From assembly GCF_030693405.1 (NCBI RefSeq), contig NZ_JAUYAW010000004.1:1-33435 (forward strand): 33,435 bases of DNA, read 5' to 3'. The notes beneath the pieces are model-generated. The model did not search any database and was not told where the DNA came from. It saw only the letters and a list, made by a program, of their open reading frames with translations. Source of the stretch: Phenylobacterium sp. (GTDB lineage Bacteria; Pseudomonadota; Alphaproteobacteria; Caulobacterales; Caulobacteraceae). Positions 15,468 to 24,504 of this stretch are shown one piece after another; positions within the stretch are counted from its first letter, which is position 1; each line of letters starts with the position of its first letter. The translations under genes were made by a program, and so were the position numbers.

Positions 15468-16432
15468 GGCCCGATTTCGACGCCGTGGCCGTGGGCCGCC
15501 GGGTGCTGGCAGCCGAATCCGCCGCCCTGAGCCTGCAGGCCGAGGGCCTGGATCAGGCGTTCGCTCAGGCAGTGGATATCCTGTTCGCCGCCAAGGGGCG
15601 GATCGCCTGCACCGGTATCGGCAAGTCCGGCCATGTGGCGCGCAAGATCGCCGCCACCTTCGCCTCCACAGGATCGGCCGCCTTCTTCGTGCACGCCTCT
15701 GAGGCCAGCCACGGGGACCTGGGCATGATCGGCCAGGAGGACGCTGTCCTGGCGCTCTCCAAATCGGGCGAGGTGCGCGAGCTGTCCGACATCCTGGCCT
15801 ACGCCAAGCGCTTCCGGATCCCGCTGATCGCCCTGACGGCCGCCCCGGGCAGCGCGCTCGGCCAGGCCGCCGACGTGGTGCTTCGCCTGGCCGATGCGCC
15901 AGAAGCCACCGCCGAGGTCAGCGCGCCGACCACCTCGACCACCCTGCAGATCGCCCTCGGTGACGCGCTGGCCGTGGCGCTGCTGGAGCGCCGGGGCTTC
16001 ACGGCCAAGGACTTCAAGACCTTCCATCCCGGCGGCAAGCTGGGCGCCATGCTGCGCACGGTCGGCGACCTGATGCACGGGGCCGGCGAGCTGCCCCTGG
16101 TGGCCCACGACACCCCGATGCCCGAGGCCCTGCTGGTGATGACCGAGAAGCGGTGGGGCATTGTGGGCGTCACCGATGAGGCGGGCCGGCTGGTGGGCGC
16201 GATCACCGACGGCGACCTGCGCCGCCATATCGAGGGCCTGCTCGGCCAGACCGCGGGCCAGGTGATGACGCCTGGACCGAAGAAAACCGCGCCGCCGGCC
16301 ATGATGGCCTCGGAGGCGCTGGCCCTGATGACCGATCCCGCGCCGTCCGTGACCGTACTCTTCGTTGTGGAGAACGACCGTCCGGTGGGCATATTGCACG
16401 TGCATGACCTGCTTCGGGCAGGTGTGATGTAG
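15464..16432 (+). CDS. kpsF: Arabinose-5-phosphate isomerase
   Basis: KpsF/KdsD converts ribulose-5-phosphate to arabinose-5-phosphate, the first step towards Kdo for the LPS inner core. The 322-residue protein has an N-terminal SIS domain (about 30-170) with TGIGKSGHVARKIAATFASTG, HASEASHGDLGMI and TTSTTLQIALGDALAVALLE. FHPGGKLG follows, and then two CBS domains (about 205-322) that may bind a regulatory nucleotide or sugar. Length and order of domains are standard. It is cotranscribed with the small membrane-protein gene and followed by a phosphohexomutase gene 94 bp downstream. Confidence 0.95.
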   Translation: MRPDFDAVAVGRRVLAAESAALSLQAEGLDQAFAQAVDILFAAKGRIACTGIGKSGHVARKIAATFASTGSAAFFVHASEASHGDLGMIGQEDAVLALSKSGEVRELSDILAYAKRFRIPLIALTAAPGSALGQAADVVLRLADAPEATAEVSAPTTSTTLQIALGDALAVALLERRGFTAKDFKTFHPGGKLGAMLRTVGDLMHGAGELPLVAHDTPMPEALLVMTEKRWGIVGVTDEAGRLVGAITDGDLRRHIEGLLGQTAGQVMTPGPKKTAPPAMMASEALALMTDPAPSVTVLFVVENDRPVGILHVHDLLRAGVM

Positions 16433-16526
16433 CAACCGTCGTGAACGCCCCTTAGGGAGTTCGCGTTAAGCTGGCCCGAGGGCCTGTCGTGTACTGAGCT
16501 GTCGACCACCCACCTGCGGAGTCCAG

Positions 16527-18029
16527 ATGCTTCTCGCCCCCAGCGCCGATCTCGTCCCCAATACGCTCGCCTATGAGAACCAGCCGCTGGTGAAGGCCAC
16601 GGGCTTCCGGGAATATGATGCGCGGTGGCTGTTCGGGCCAGACATCAACCTGCTCGGCGTCGAGGCGCTGGGCATGGGGCTGGGCACCCTGATCCAGCAG
16701 ATGGGCCAGACCAAGATCGTCGTCGGCCACGACTTCCGGTCCTATTCGCTCTCGATCAAGCAGGCCCTGACGCTCGGCCTCATCCAGGCGGGCTGCGAAG
16801 TGCTGGATATCGGCCTGGCCCTGTCGCCCATCGCCTATTTCGCCCAGTTCGACCTCGACGCGCCCTGCGTGGCCATGGTCACCGCCAGCCACAATGAGAA
16901 CGGCTGGACGGGGGTGAAGATGGGCGCCCAGCGGCCCCTGACCTTCGGCCCCGACGAGATGGGCCGGCTCAAGGACATCGTGCTCGGCGGCGCCTGGGAG
17001 CTTAAGCCCGGCGGAAGCCTCACCCATGTGGCCGGCGTCGCCGAGCGCTACGTCGCCGACGTGGCGGCCGGGGTCAGCCTGAAGCGGCCGCTTAAGGTGG
17101 TCTGCGCCTGTGGCAACGGCACGGCCGGCGCCTTCGCCGCCGAGGCCCTGCGCAAGATGGGCGTGGCTGTGGTCTATGAGATGGACTGCGATCTGGACTG
17201 GACCTTCCCGCGCTACAATCCGAACCCAGAAGACCAGGAAATGCTCCACGAGATGGCTGCGGCCGTGCGCCAGTATGGCGCCGACTGCGCGCTCGGCTTC
17301 GACGGCGACGGCGACCGCTGCGGGGTGGTGGACGACGAGGGCGAGGAGATCTTCGCCGACAAGATCGGCCTGATGCTGGCCCGGGACCTGTCGGTCCTGC
17401 ACAAGGACGCCACCTTCGTGGTCGATGTGAAGTCGACCGGCCTCTACGCCACCGACGAGGTTCTGGCCGCCAACGGCGCCAAGACCGTCTACTGGAAGAC
17501 CGGCCATTCCTACATCAAGCGCAAGACCGCCGAGCTGAAGGCCCTGGCCGGGTTCGAGAAGAGCGGCCACTTCTTCTTCAACGACCCTATCGGCCGGGGC
17601 TATGACGACGGCTTGGTGGCCGCCGCCGCCATCCTGGCCATGCTGGACCGCAACCCGGACAAGAAGCTGTCGGACCTGAAGAAGGCCCTGCCGGTCGCCT
17701 ACACCTCCTTGACCATGTCCCCCCACTGCCCGGACGAGGAAAAGTACGGCGTGGTCGAAAAGATCGTCGCCGAGTACGAGGCCCTGCGGGCCGAGGGCGG
17801 TACGATCCTGGGTCGGAAGATCGCCGATCTGATCACCGTCAACGGCGTCCGCGTGGCCCTGGAGGACGGCTCCTGGGTGCTGGTGCGGGCCTCGTCCAAC
17901 AAGCCCGAGATCGTTGTGGTGGTGGAAAGCACCAGCTCGGCCGACGACATGCGCGCCCTGTTCCACAAGGAAGTGAAGCCCCGGCTGGGCAAGCATCCGC
18001 AGGTGGGCGGCTACAACCAGGAAATCTAG
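16527..18029 (+). CDS. Phosphomannomutase/phosphoglucomutase
   Basis: This 500-residue enzyme of the alpha-D-phosphohexomutase family probably interconverts Man-6-P/Man-1-P and Glc-6-P/Glc-1-P, supplying GDP-mannose and UDP-glucose synthesis. The phosphoserine is S121 in TASHNENGWTG, the metal loop is DGDGDR (259-264), the sugar-binding loop is EKSGHFFF and the phosphate-binding C-terminal loop is VRASSNKPEIVVV. The closest named group is AlgC/ManB type (PMM/PGM). GGAG lies 8 nt before the ATG. It sits between kpsF and ugd, which fits a polysaccharide-precursor role. Which sugar is preferred cannot be decided from the sequence. Confidence 0.92.
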   Translation: MLLAPSADLVPNTLAYENQPLVKATGFREYDARWLFGPDINLLGVEALGMGLGTLIQQMGQTKIVVGHDFRSYSLSIKQALTLGLIQAGCEVLDIGLALSPIAYFAQFDLDAPCVAMVTASHNENGWTGVKMGAQRPLTFGPDEMGRLKDIVLGGAWELKPGGSLTHVAGVAERYVADVAAGVSLKRPLKVVCACGNGTAGAFAAEALRKMGVAVVYEMDCDLDWTFPRYNPNPEDQEMLHEMAAAVRQYGADCALGFDGDGDRCGVVDDEGEEIFADKIGLMLARDLSVLHKDATFVVDVKSTGLYATDEVLAANGAKTVYWKTGHSYIKRKTAELKALAGFEKSGHFFFNDPIGRGYDDGLVAAAAILAMLDRNPDKKLSDLKKALPVAYTSLTMSPHCPDEEKYGVVEKIVAEYEALRAEGGTILGRKIADLITVNGVRVALEDGSWVLVRASSNKPEIVVVVESTSSADDMRALFHKEVKPRLGKHPQVGGYNQEI

Positions 18030-18044
18030 CCGCCTCAGGCCGGT

Positions 18045-18075
18045 CTGGCGGGGCCAGCCTGGTTTCGGCTAGATC
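18045..18075 (+). promoter_or_regulatory. Candidate ugd promoter
   Basis: GCTAGATC (18068-18075) fits GCTANAWC at all eight positions. CTGGCGG (18045-18051) is a moderate -35 with a 16-nt spacer, slightly longer than usual. The leader to the ugd ATG would be about 50 nt. Confidence 0.4.
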
Positions 18076-18133
18076 ACCGCGTGGACAGGCCCCCTCGCGG
18101 CGGCCTGAGCGATTCCAGACCTAGGACCAGCGC

Positions 18134-19438
18134 ATGCAAGTGGCGATGATCGGGACAGGCTATGTGGGCCTGGTGAGCGGGGCGTGCTTCGCCGACTTCG
18201 GTCATGAGGTGACCTGCATCGACAAGGATGCGGCCAAGATCGAGCGCCTGCGGGAGGGCGGCATCCCGATCTTCGAGCCCGGCCTTGAGGGGCTGGTGGC
18301 GCGCAATGTGGCGGCCGGCCGGCTGTTCTTCGAGACGGAAGCCGCCGCGGCGGTGGCCAAGGCCGATGCGGTGTTCATCGCCGTAGGCACGCCCTCGCGC
18401 CGGGGCGACGGCCATGCGGACCTGTCCTACGTCTATGCCGCAGCCGAAGAGATCGCTGACCTCATGGACGGCTTCACCGTGGTGGTGACCAAGTCCACCG
18501 TGCCGGTGGGCACGGGCGATGAGATCGAGAGGATCATCCGCGCCAAGCGCCCCGACGCCCAGTTCGCCGTGGTGTCCAACCCGGAGTTCCTGCGGGAAGG
18601 CGCGGCCATCGAGGACTTCAAGCGCCCCGACCGGGTGGTGGTGGGTCTGGAGGATGAGCGGGCGCGGCCTGTGATGAGCGAGCTTTACCGGCCGCTGTTC
18701 CTCAACGAGACGCCGATCGTCTTCACGGGCCGGCGGACCAGCGAGCTGATCAAGTATGCGGCCAACGCCTTCCTGGCCGTGAAGATCACCTTCATCAACG
18801 AGATGGCCGACCTGTGCGAGGCCGTCGGCGCCGACGTGCAGCAGGTGGCCAAGGGGATCGGCCTGGACAACCGCATCGGCGGCAAGTTCCTCAACGCCGG
18901 GCCGGGCTATGGGGGCTCCTGCTTCCCGAAGGACACGCTGGCCCTGGTGCGTACCGCCACCGACTTCGGCGCGCCGGTGCAGCTGATCGAGACCACGGTG
19001 CGGGTCAATGACCAGCGCAAGAAGGCCATGGCCGACAAGGTGGTCCAGGCCATGGGCGGGGATGTGAAGGGCAAGCGGATCGGGGTGCTGGGCCTGACCT
19101 TCAAGCCCAATACCGACGACATGCGCGATGCGCCGAGCCTGGACATCATCCCGACCCTGCAGGCGCTCGGGGCCACGATCACGGCCTACGACCCCGAGGG
19201 CGAGCGCGAGGCGCGCCATCTGCTGAAGGATGTGGACTTCGCGGCCGAGCCCTATGCCGTCGCCAAGGACGCCGAGGCGGTGGTGATCATCACCGAATGG
19301 GATCAGTTCCGGGCGCTGGATCTCGACCGCCTGAAGGCGGCGATGAAGACCCCGGTCCTGGTCGATCTGCGCAATATCTACCGGCCTGACGACGTGCGTC
19401 GCCAGGGGTTCGACTATGTGAGCATCGGGCGGGCCTGA
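18134..19438 (+). CDS. ugd: UDP-glucose 6-dehydrogenase
   Basis: Ugd oxidises UDP-glucose to UDP-glucuronate with two NAD+. The 434-residue protein begins with the Rossmann motif GTGYVGLVSGACFADFGHEV. VGTPSRRGDGHADLSYV and TKSTVPVGTGDE follow, and the catalytic C263 lies in GPGYGGSCFPKD. The C-terminal UDP-binding domain has GLTFKPNTDDMRDAPSLDI and ITEWDQFRALD. The length is typical. The product feeds uronic-acid-containing lipids or polysaccharides; in Caulobacteraceae galacturonate on lipid A is a known use of this branch. UDP-glucose is made by galU further along the window. Confidence 0.96.
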   Translation: MQVAMIGTGYVGLVSGACFADFGHEVTCIDKDAAKIERLREGGIPIFEPGLEGLVARNVAAGRLFFETEAAAAVAKADAVFIAVGTPSRRGDGHADLSYVYAAAEEIADLMDGFTVVVTKSTVPVGTGDEIERIIRAKRPDAQFAVVSNPEFLREGAAIEDFKRPDRVVVGLEDERARPVMSELYRPLFLNETPIVFTGRRTSELIKYAANAFLAVKITFINEMADLCEAVGADVQQVAKGIGLDNRIGGKFLNAGPGYGGSCFPKDTLALVRTATDFGAPVQLIETTVRVNDQRKKAMADKVVQAMGGDVKGKRIGVLGLTFKPNTDDMRDAPSLDIIPTLQALGATITAYDPEGEREARHLLKDVDFAAEPYAVAKDAEAVVIITEWDQFRALDLDRLKAAMKTPVLVDLRNIYRPDDVRRQGFDYVSIGRA

Positions 19439-19459
19439 GGCGACGCCCAGAGCCGGGCT

Positions 19460-19621
19460 CTAGCCTAGCGGCATCAGGCTGAGCAGGTGTTGCACGATCC
19501 AGGCGGCGCCGGCCCAGAAGGCCAGGCTGAGGACGGCTACAAAGGCAAGACAGGCGATCGAGGCGGGGCCCCGATTGACATTCCCCTGCCCGCGACCCGC
19601 CATGGCGGTGTTGCGAGACAT
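19460..19621 (-). CDS. Small membrane protein, 53 residues
   Basis: This short frame starts at ATG 19621 with GGGAGAAAC directly upstream (a good ribosome-binding site) and ends at TAG. The protein has a polar N-terminus (MSRNTAMAGRGQGNVNRG) and one hydrophobic membrane helix (about residues 19-43, including IACLAFVAVLSLAFWAGAAW). I do not recognise a family. It lies alone between ugd (convergent) and glmM (same strand, upstream). The good start signal and clear membrane helix support it as a real gene. Confidence 0.65.
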   Translation of the reverse strand: MSRNTAMAGRGQGNVNRGPASIACLAFVAVLSLAFWAGAAWIVQHLLSLMPLG

Positions 19622-19746
19622 GCGTTTCTCCCAGTCGATCTTGTGTCATCGCGCCGGTCGAGCGGTGCGAACATTACGAGACTGACACAATAGCTGGGCC
19701 GTGGATAGGGTTTCCGAAAACCTGCGGGAAGTCGTTCAAATCCCTG

Positions 19747-21102
19747 TCAGGCCGCGGCCTGGCGCACCACGCCGGCGAGCTCGTGAACGATCTCGAAGAT
19801 CAGTTTTTCGTCGTCGCCTTCGGCCATGATTCGAATCAGCGGCTCTGTGCCGGACGCCCGGACCAGAAGCCGCCCCGAGCCGTTGAGTCGCTGCTCGGCC
19901 TGGGCGATGGCGCCCTTGACGCTTTCGCTGTCGAGCGGGCGGCCGCCGCCGCCGAAGCGGACGTTTTCCAGAAGCTGGGGCACGGGCTCGAACTGCCGGG
20001 CGAGCGCGCTCATGGGCTTGTCGGCCTGCTTGAGCACCGCCAGCACCTGCAGGGCGGCCAGGAGGCCGTCGCCGGTGGTGGAGAAGTCCGACAGAATCAC
20101 ATGGCCGGACTGTTCCCCGCCCAGGTTGAAACCGCCCTCGCGCATCCGCTTCATCACCGCGCGGTCGCCCACGGCGGTCCGCTCCAGGATCAGGCCGCGC
20201 TCGCTGAGGAACCGCTCGAGACCGAGGTTCGACATGACGGTGGCCACCACGCCCCCACCGGTCAGCTGGTCCCGGGCGGCCCAATGGCCGGCGATCAGGG
20301 CCATGATCTGGTCGCCATCGACCACATGGCCGGTCTCGTCGCAGATCACCAGGCGGTCGGCGTCGCCGTCGAGCGCAATGCCGATGTCGGCGCGGTATTC
20401 CCGCACCATCTTGGCCATGGCCTCGGGATGGGTGGAGCCGCAGTCATTGTTGATGTTGAAGCCGTTGGGCTCGACGCCCAGACGGATCACCTCGGCGCCG
20501 AGCTCATACAGGGCGGTGGGGGCGACCTTGTAGGCCGCGCCATTGGCGCAATCGATGACGATGCGCAGGCCGTTCAGGCTGAGCCGGCGGGGGAAGGCGG
20601 CCTTGGCGATCTCCACATAGCGGGCCTGGGAATCATCGATGCGCGCCACCCGGCCCAGGGCGTCGGGCGCGGCCAGACGTTCCTGAAGCCCCTCGTCCAT
20701 CAGGGCCTCGATCTCCAGCTCCCGGGCGTCGGAGAGCTTGTAGCCATCGGGGCCGAACAGCTTGATGCCATTGTCGGAATAGGCGTTGTGCGAGGCGCTG
20801 ATCATCACGCCGAGGTCGGCGCGCATCGAGCGGGTCATCATGGCCACCCCGGGCGTCGGCATGGGCCCCAGCAGGCGGACATCCATGCCGACGCTGGTGA
20901 ATCCCGCCACCAGGGCCGGCTCGATCATATAGCCCGACAGGCGGGTGTCCTTGCCGATCACCACCAGATGGCGCCGGGCGTCCTGGGACATGAACACCTT
21001 GCCAGCCGCCATGCCGACCCGCAGGGCGACCTCGGCGGTCATAGGGTGGCGGTTAGCCTCCCCCCGGATGCCGTCGGTTCCAAAATAGGCGCGGTTGGTC
21101 AT
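19747..21102 (-). CDS. glmM: Phosphoglucosamine mutase
   Basis: GlmM converts glucosamine-6-P to glucosamine-1-P for UDP-GlcNAc, peptidoglycan and LPS. The 451-residue enzyme starts with the family N-terminus [12 protein letters not shown]. It has the phosphoserine S104 in [12 protein letters not shown], the metal loop DGDADR, the sugar loop GGEQSGHVI and the C-terminal [14 protein letters not shown]. It is divergent from glmS across a 125-bp spacer, so the two consecutive steps of the pathway may share regulatory sequence. Confidence 0.97.
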   Translation of the reverse strand: MTNRAYFGTDGIRGEANRHPMTAEVALRVGMAAGKVFMSQDARRHLVVIGKDTRLSGYMIEPALVAGFTSVGMDVRLLGPMPTPGVAMMTRSMRADLGVMISASHNAYSDNGIKLFGPDGYKLSDARELEIEALMDEGLQERLAAPDALGRVARIDDSQARYVEIAKAAFPRRLSLNGLRIVIDCANGAAYKVAPTALYELGAEVIRLGVEPNGFNINNDCGSTHPEAMAKMVREYRADIGIALDGDADRLVICDETGHVVDGDQIMALIAGHWAARDQLTGGGVVATVMSNLGLERFLSERGLILERTAVGDRAVMKRMREGGFNLGGEQSGHVILSDFSTTGDGLLAALQVLAVLKQADKPMSALARQFEPVPQLLENVRFGGGGRPLDSESVKGAIAQAEQRLNGSGRLLVRASGTEPLIRIMAEGDDEKLIFEIVHELAGVVRQAAA

Positions 21103-21138
21103 GGTCGGACTCGCGAAACGATCGGAAACCCAGATTTA

Positions 21139-21167
21139 GTCGACGCCGCGTTTGCGAATGCTAAAGG
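21139..21167 (+). promoter_or_regulatory. Candidate glmS promoter
   Basis: GTCGACGC (21139-21146), a 13-nt spacer and GCTAAAGG (21160-21167) resemble the housekeeping promoter and predict a leader of about 55 nt. The spacer between glmM and glmS shows no glmS-ribozyme-like sequence. Confidence 0.35.
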
Positions 21168-21227
21168 CGGCGCGGGGCGAGAGATTAGGCGCGTCGGAGG
21201 CATCCGGCAAAACGGTGAGGTAAGGCC

Positions 21228-23051
21228 ATGTGCGGCATCATAGGCATCGTCGGCAAGAGCGACGTCCAGAACCGGCTGGTGGAGAGCCTGCTGCGCCTGG
21301 AGTACCGCGGCTATGACTCCGCCGGCGTGGCGGGCGTGACCGCCCCTGGTCACGTGGAGCGCCGCCGGGCGCAGGGCAAGATCCGCGCCCTGCAGGACGT
21401 CCTGGCGGCCCAGCCGCTGGTGGCCAAGGTCGGCATCGGCCACACCCGCTGGGCGACCCACGGGGCGCCGTCCGAGCGCAACGCCCACCCGCACACCGCC
21501 GGCCGCGTCACCCTGGTCCACAACGGGATCATCGAGAACTTCGCCGAGCTGCGCCGGGAGCTGGAAGCTCACGGCCGGGTGTTTTCCAGCGACACCGACA
21601 CTGAGGTGATCGCCCAACTGATGGACGCCCAGCTGGATACTGGCCTGTCGCCGCTCCTGGCTCTGAAGGCGACCCTGGACCGGCTGACCGGCGCCTTCGC
21701 CCTGGCCGTCCTGGTGGCCGGCGAGGACGAGGCCATCCTGGGCGCCCGGCGGGGCAGCCCCCTGGTGGTGGGCTATGGCGAGGGCGAGATGTTCCTGGGC
21801 TCCGACGCCCTGGCTGTGGGCCCGTTCACCAACAGGGTCGCCTACCTGGAAGAGGGCGACTTCGTCCGCATCGACCATGGCAAGGCCGAGATCTTCGACG
21901 CCGCCGGCGAAAGCGTGGTCAGGGAGGTTAAGCAGCTGGCCCGCGCCGCGGCCCTGGTGGAGCGGGGCAACTACCGCCACTTCATGGAGAAGGAGATCCA
22001 CGACCAGCCCGAGGGGTGCCAGCGCACCATCGCGGCCTATGTGGACACCCTGACCAGCCAGGCGGCCATCCCCGGCGCCGTGGATTTCGCCAGCCTGGAG
22101 CGCATCCAGATCGTCGCCTGCGGCACCTCCTATATCGCCGGCATGATCGGCCGCTATTTGATCGAGCAGCTGGCCGACCTGCCGGTGGACGTCGAGATCG
22201 CCTCGGAGTTCCGCTACCGACAGCCGGCCCTGCGGCCCGGCGCCCTGGTCATCGCCATGTCGCAGTCCGGCGAGACCGCCGACACCCTGGCGGCCCTTCG
22301 CTACTGCAAGGCGCGCGGCATGCGCAGCGCCGCGATCGTCAACGCTACGGAATCCACCATCGCCCGTGAGGTCGACGTGGTCTGGCCGATCCACTGCGGA
22401 CCCGAGATCGGTGTCGCCTCGACCAAGGCCTTTACCGCCCAGGTGAGCGTGCTGATCGCCCTGGCCATCGCCGCGGCCAAGGCCCGGAACAGGATCGACG
22501 GCGCGGAGGAGGCCCGGCTGGTCAAGGTGTTGCTGGGCGCACCGCGTCTGATGGCCGAGGCCATCGGCCTGGAGGACGCCATCAGCGCCATCGCAGCCGA
22601 GATCGCCAAGGCCAAGGACGTGCTCTATCTGGGCCGCGGGCCGATGTCGGCGCTGGCCCTGGAAGGCGCGCTGAAGCTCAAGGAAATCAGCTATATCCAC
22701 GCCGAGGGCTATGCCGCCGGCGAGCTCAAGCACGGGCCGATCGCCCTTGTGGACGACCAGACCCCGATCATCATCCTGGCGCCCTATGACGCCTGGTTTG
22801 AGAAGTCGGCCTCGAACATGAGCGAGGTCATGGCCCGGGGCGGCCAGGTGGTGTTCATCACCGACACCGAAGGCGCCAAGCACGCGCCGGCCGGCGCCAA
22901 GGTGGTGGTCACCGCGCCGTCCTCGGACCCTCTGGTCTCGACCCTGGTGATGTCGGCGCCGATCCAGCTGCTGGCCTACCACGTAGCCGTACAGAAGGGC
23001 GCCGACGTGGATCAGCCACGCAATCTGGCCAAGTCCGTCACCGTGGAGTGA
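21228..23051 (+). CDS. glmS: Glutamine-fructose-6-phosphate aminotransferase
   Basis: GlmS makes glucosamine-6-P from fructose-6-P and glutamine, the first committed step of amino-sugar synthesis. The 607-residue protein has the N-terminal glutaminase domain, with nucleophile C2 after Met removal (CGIIGIVGKSDVQNRLVESL) and the blocks YRGYDSAG, GHTRWATHGAPSERNAHPH and HNGIIENFAELR. Two SIS isomerase domains follow, with CGTSYIAGM, MSQSGETADTLAALR, STKAFTAQVSVL, KLKEISYIHAEGYAAGELKHGPIALVD, and the conserved end RNLAKSVTVE. GAGG and AAGG sequences lie before the ATG. Glutamine-dependent and isomerase parts are both intact. Confidence 0.98.
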   Translation: MCGIIGIVGKSDVQNRLVESLLRLEYRGYDSAGVAGVTAPGHVERRRAQGKIRALQDVLAAQPLVAKVGIGHTRWATHGAPSERNAHPHTAGRVTLVHNGIIENFAELRRELEAHGRVFSSDTDTEVIAQLMDAQLDTGLSPLLALKATLDRLTGAFALAVLVAGEDEAILGARRGSPLVVGYGEGEMFLGSDALAVGPFTNRVAYLEEGDFVRIDHGKAEIFDAAGESVVREVKQLARAAALVERGNYRHFMEKEIHDQPEGCQRTIAAYVDTLTSQAAIPGAVDFASLERIQIVACGTSYIAGMIGRYLIEQLADLPVDVEIASEFRYRQPALRPGALVIAMSQSGETADTLAALRYCKARGMRSAAIVNATESTIAREVDVVWPIHCGPEIGVASTKAFTAQVSVLIALAIAAAKARNRIDGAEEARLVKVLLGAPRLMAEAIGLEDAISAIAAEIAKAKDVLYLGRGPMSALALEGALKLKEISYIHAEGYAAGELKHGPIALVDDQTPIIILAPYDAWFEKSASNMSEVMARGGQVVFITDTEGAKHAPAGAKVVVTAPSSDPLVSTLVMSAPIQLLAYHVAVQKGADVDQPRNLAKSVTVE

Positions 23052-23064
23052 GGCCGCCCGGCCC

Positions 23065-23343
23065 TTAGGGCGCGGGCGGGGTCTCGGTGGCCGGCGACGT
23101 AGCCGCCGGATCCATGGCGGCGGGATCATTGACCGGCGGCGGCGTCATCCCATCGGCGGGCATGGCCGGGTCGGCCATGGCCGGACCGGTGGGCGCCATC
23201 GGATCGGCCGGGGTCATCGCGCCCATGGCGCCGGTTTCGGCGGGCATGGGTTCGGTGGTCTCGACCTCGTTGTCGCCACAGGCGGCGAGGGTGACGGCGG
23301 CGAGCGCGCCGATCGACAGGGTGGTCAGGTTGCGCCTTTTCAC
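23065..23343 (-). CDS. Met/Pro/Ala-rich putative lipoprotein
   Basis: This 92-residue protein has a lipoprotein signal, MKRRNLTTLSIGALAAVTLAAC, with the lipidated Cys at 22. The mature part is low-complexity, rich in Ala, Pro, Met, Asp and Thr, with repeated motifs like MAPTGPAMADPAMPADGM and DPAAMDPAAT. It is probably disordered and anchored in the outer membrane or periplasm. The start is GTG at 23343, with GGGAG 8 nt upstream; the much longer open frame upstream of it is antisense to galU and not believed. No function is recognised. It is convergent with glmS. Confidence 0.75.
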   Translation of the reverse strand: MKRRNLTTLSIGALAAVTLAACGDNEVETTEPMPAETGAMGAMTPADPMAPTGPAMADPAMPADGMTPPPVNDPAAMDPAATSPATETPPAP

Positions 23344-23523
23344 GAGTTTGGCTCCCGTCTGGATGAATTCCCGAAATTCTCGAACGTCGAGCCCGCGGCC
23401 GGCGTTCCCGCTTTCGTGATCAGTCCCCGGGCCGGGCGCCCAGAACCGGCGGCGTTCATCTGATGGTGGTGGATTTCCCGTAAGGCCTCGTCTAGCGGTT
23501 TTGCGGCTCGATGGAGGACGGAC

Positions 23524-24393
23524 ATGAACAGGCGCGTTCGCAAGGCGGTGCTGCCGGTGGCGGGACTGGGGACGCGGGTTCTGCCCGGCGCCAAGACCAC
23601 TCCGAAGAACATGCTCAATGTCTTCGACCGCCCCATCCTGTCCTATGTGATCGAAGAGGGCCGCGCGGCCGGCATCGAGCACTTCGTCTTCATCGTCGGT
23701 CGCGGCCAGGGCGCCATCGAGGACTATTTCGACGCCGCGCCAGAAATCGAGAACGCCCTGGAGGCCAAGGGCAAGGCCGACATCCTGGCCGAGGTGCGCC
23801 GGGACCTGCCCAAGCCCGGCCAGATGAGCTTCGTGCGCCAGATGGCGCCCCTGGGGCTTGGCCATGCGGTCTGGTGCGCCCGGGACATCATCGGCGATGA
23901 GCCCTTCGCCGTCATGCTGCCGGACATGCTGATGGCCGCCGAACCCGCAGCCCTGGCCCAGGCGGTCAGCGCCCATGACCAGGTGGGCGGGAACATCATC
24001 GTCGTCGAGCCGGCGCCGGAGGGCGAGGCCCACAAGTACGGCATTGTCGATCTGGAGAGCCAGACGGGCCGCCTGAACCGCATGCGTGGCATGGTCGAGA
24101 AGCCGGCGCCCGGGACCGAGCCGTCCAACCTGTTCATCAGCGGCCGCTATGTCCTGCAGCCCGAGATCTTCCCCTTGCTGGAAAAGCAGGGAAAGGGGGC
24201 CGGCGGCGAGATCCAGCTGACCGACGCCATGGCCGAGCTGATGAAGGTCCAGCCCTTTCACGCCCTGGAATATGAGGGCGTGACCTATGACTGCGGCGAC
24301 AAGATCGGCCTGCTGCGGGCCAATGTGGCCTTTGCCCTGCGCCATCCGAGCCTGGGCGCCGATGCGCGCGCAGCGATCAGCGGCCTGCTCTGA
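23524..24393 (+). CDS. galU: UTP-glucose-1-phosphate uridylyltransferase
   Basis: GalU makes UDP-glucose from UTP and glucose-1-P. The 289-residue protein has the N-terminal nucleotide-binding motif PVAGLGTRVLPGAKTTPKNML, then YVIEEGRAAGIEHFVFIVGRG, LPDMLM, VEPAPEGEAHKYGIVD and MVEKPAPGTEPSNLFISGRYVL, and EIQLTDAM and YDCGDKIGLL near the C-terminus. The PKEM/L of most GalU proteins is PKNM here. GGAGGA lies about 6 nt before the ATG. Its product is the substrate of both Ugd and the UDP-sulfoquinovose synthase encoded next. Confidence 0.95.
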   Translation: MNRRVRKAVLPVAGLGTRVLPGAKTTPKNMLNVFDRPILSYVIEEGRAAGIEHFVFIVGRGQGAIEDYFDAAPEIENALEAKGKADILAEVRRDLPKPGQMSFVRQMAPLGLGHAVWCARDIIGDEPFAVMLPDMLMAAEPAALAQAVSAHDQVGGNIIVVEPAPEGEAHKYGIVDLESQTGRLNRMRGMVEKPAPGTEPSNLFISGRYVLQPEIFPLLEKQGKGAGGEIQLTDAMAELMKVQPFHALEYEGVTYDCGDKIGLLRANVAFALRHPSLGADARAAISGLL

Positions 24394-24504
24394 AGCCCAG
24401 GAAACCCGCCGGTCCTCCAGGCATTCCCTCGCTCAGCGCTTTCACAACGCCCCGCCGTTTGTTAGCCCTGGCGAAGGTGAAACCCTGCACGGATCGGAGC
24501 GGCG

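Noticed and set aside
16452..17996. 514-codon antisense frame over the phosphohexomutase gene
   Set aside because: It matches no family and depends on GC-rich third positions of the real gene.
18030..18065. Terminator after the phosphohexomutase gene
   Set aside because: GC-rich partial complementarity (TGGCGGGGCCA) has no stable uninterrupted stem and no T-run.
21103..21227. glmS ribozyme
   Set aside because: The leader is only about 55 nt from the predicted start and shows no ribozyme-like sequence. The ribozyme is a feature mainly of Firmicutes.
21099..23129. 676-codon open frame antisense to glmS
   Set aside because: It is low-complexity (Gly, His, Gln, Leu-rich) and mirrors glmS; in very high-GC DNA long antisense frames are expected. 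glmS has full family motifs.
23065..24345. 426-codon minus-strand frame of which the lipoprotein is the end
   Set aside because: Only the last 92 codons carry a start signal and lipobox. The rest is antisense to galU.
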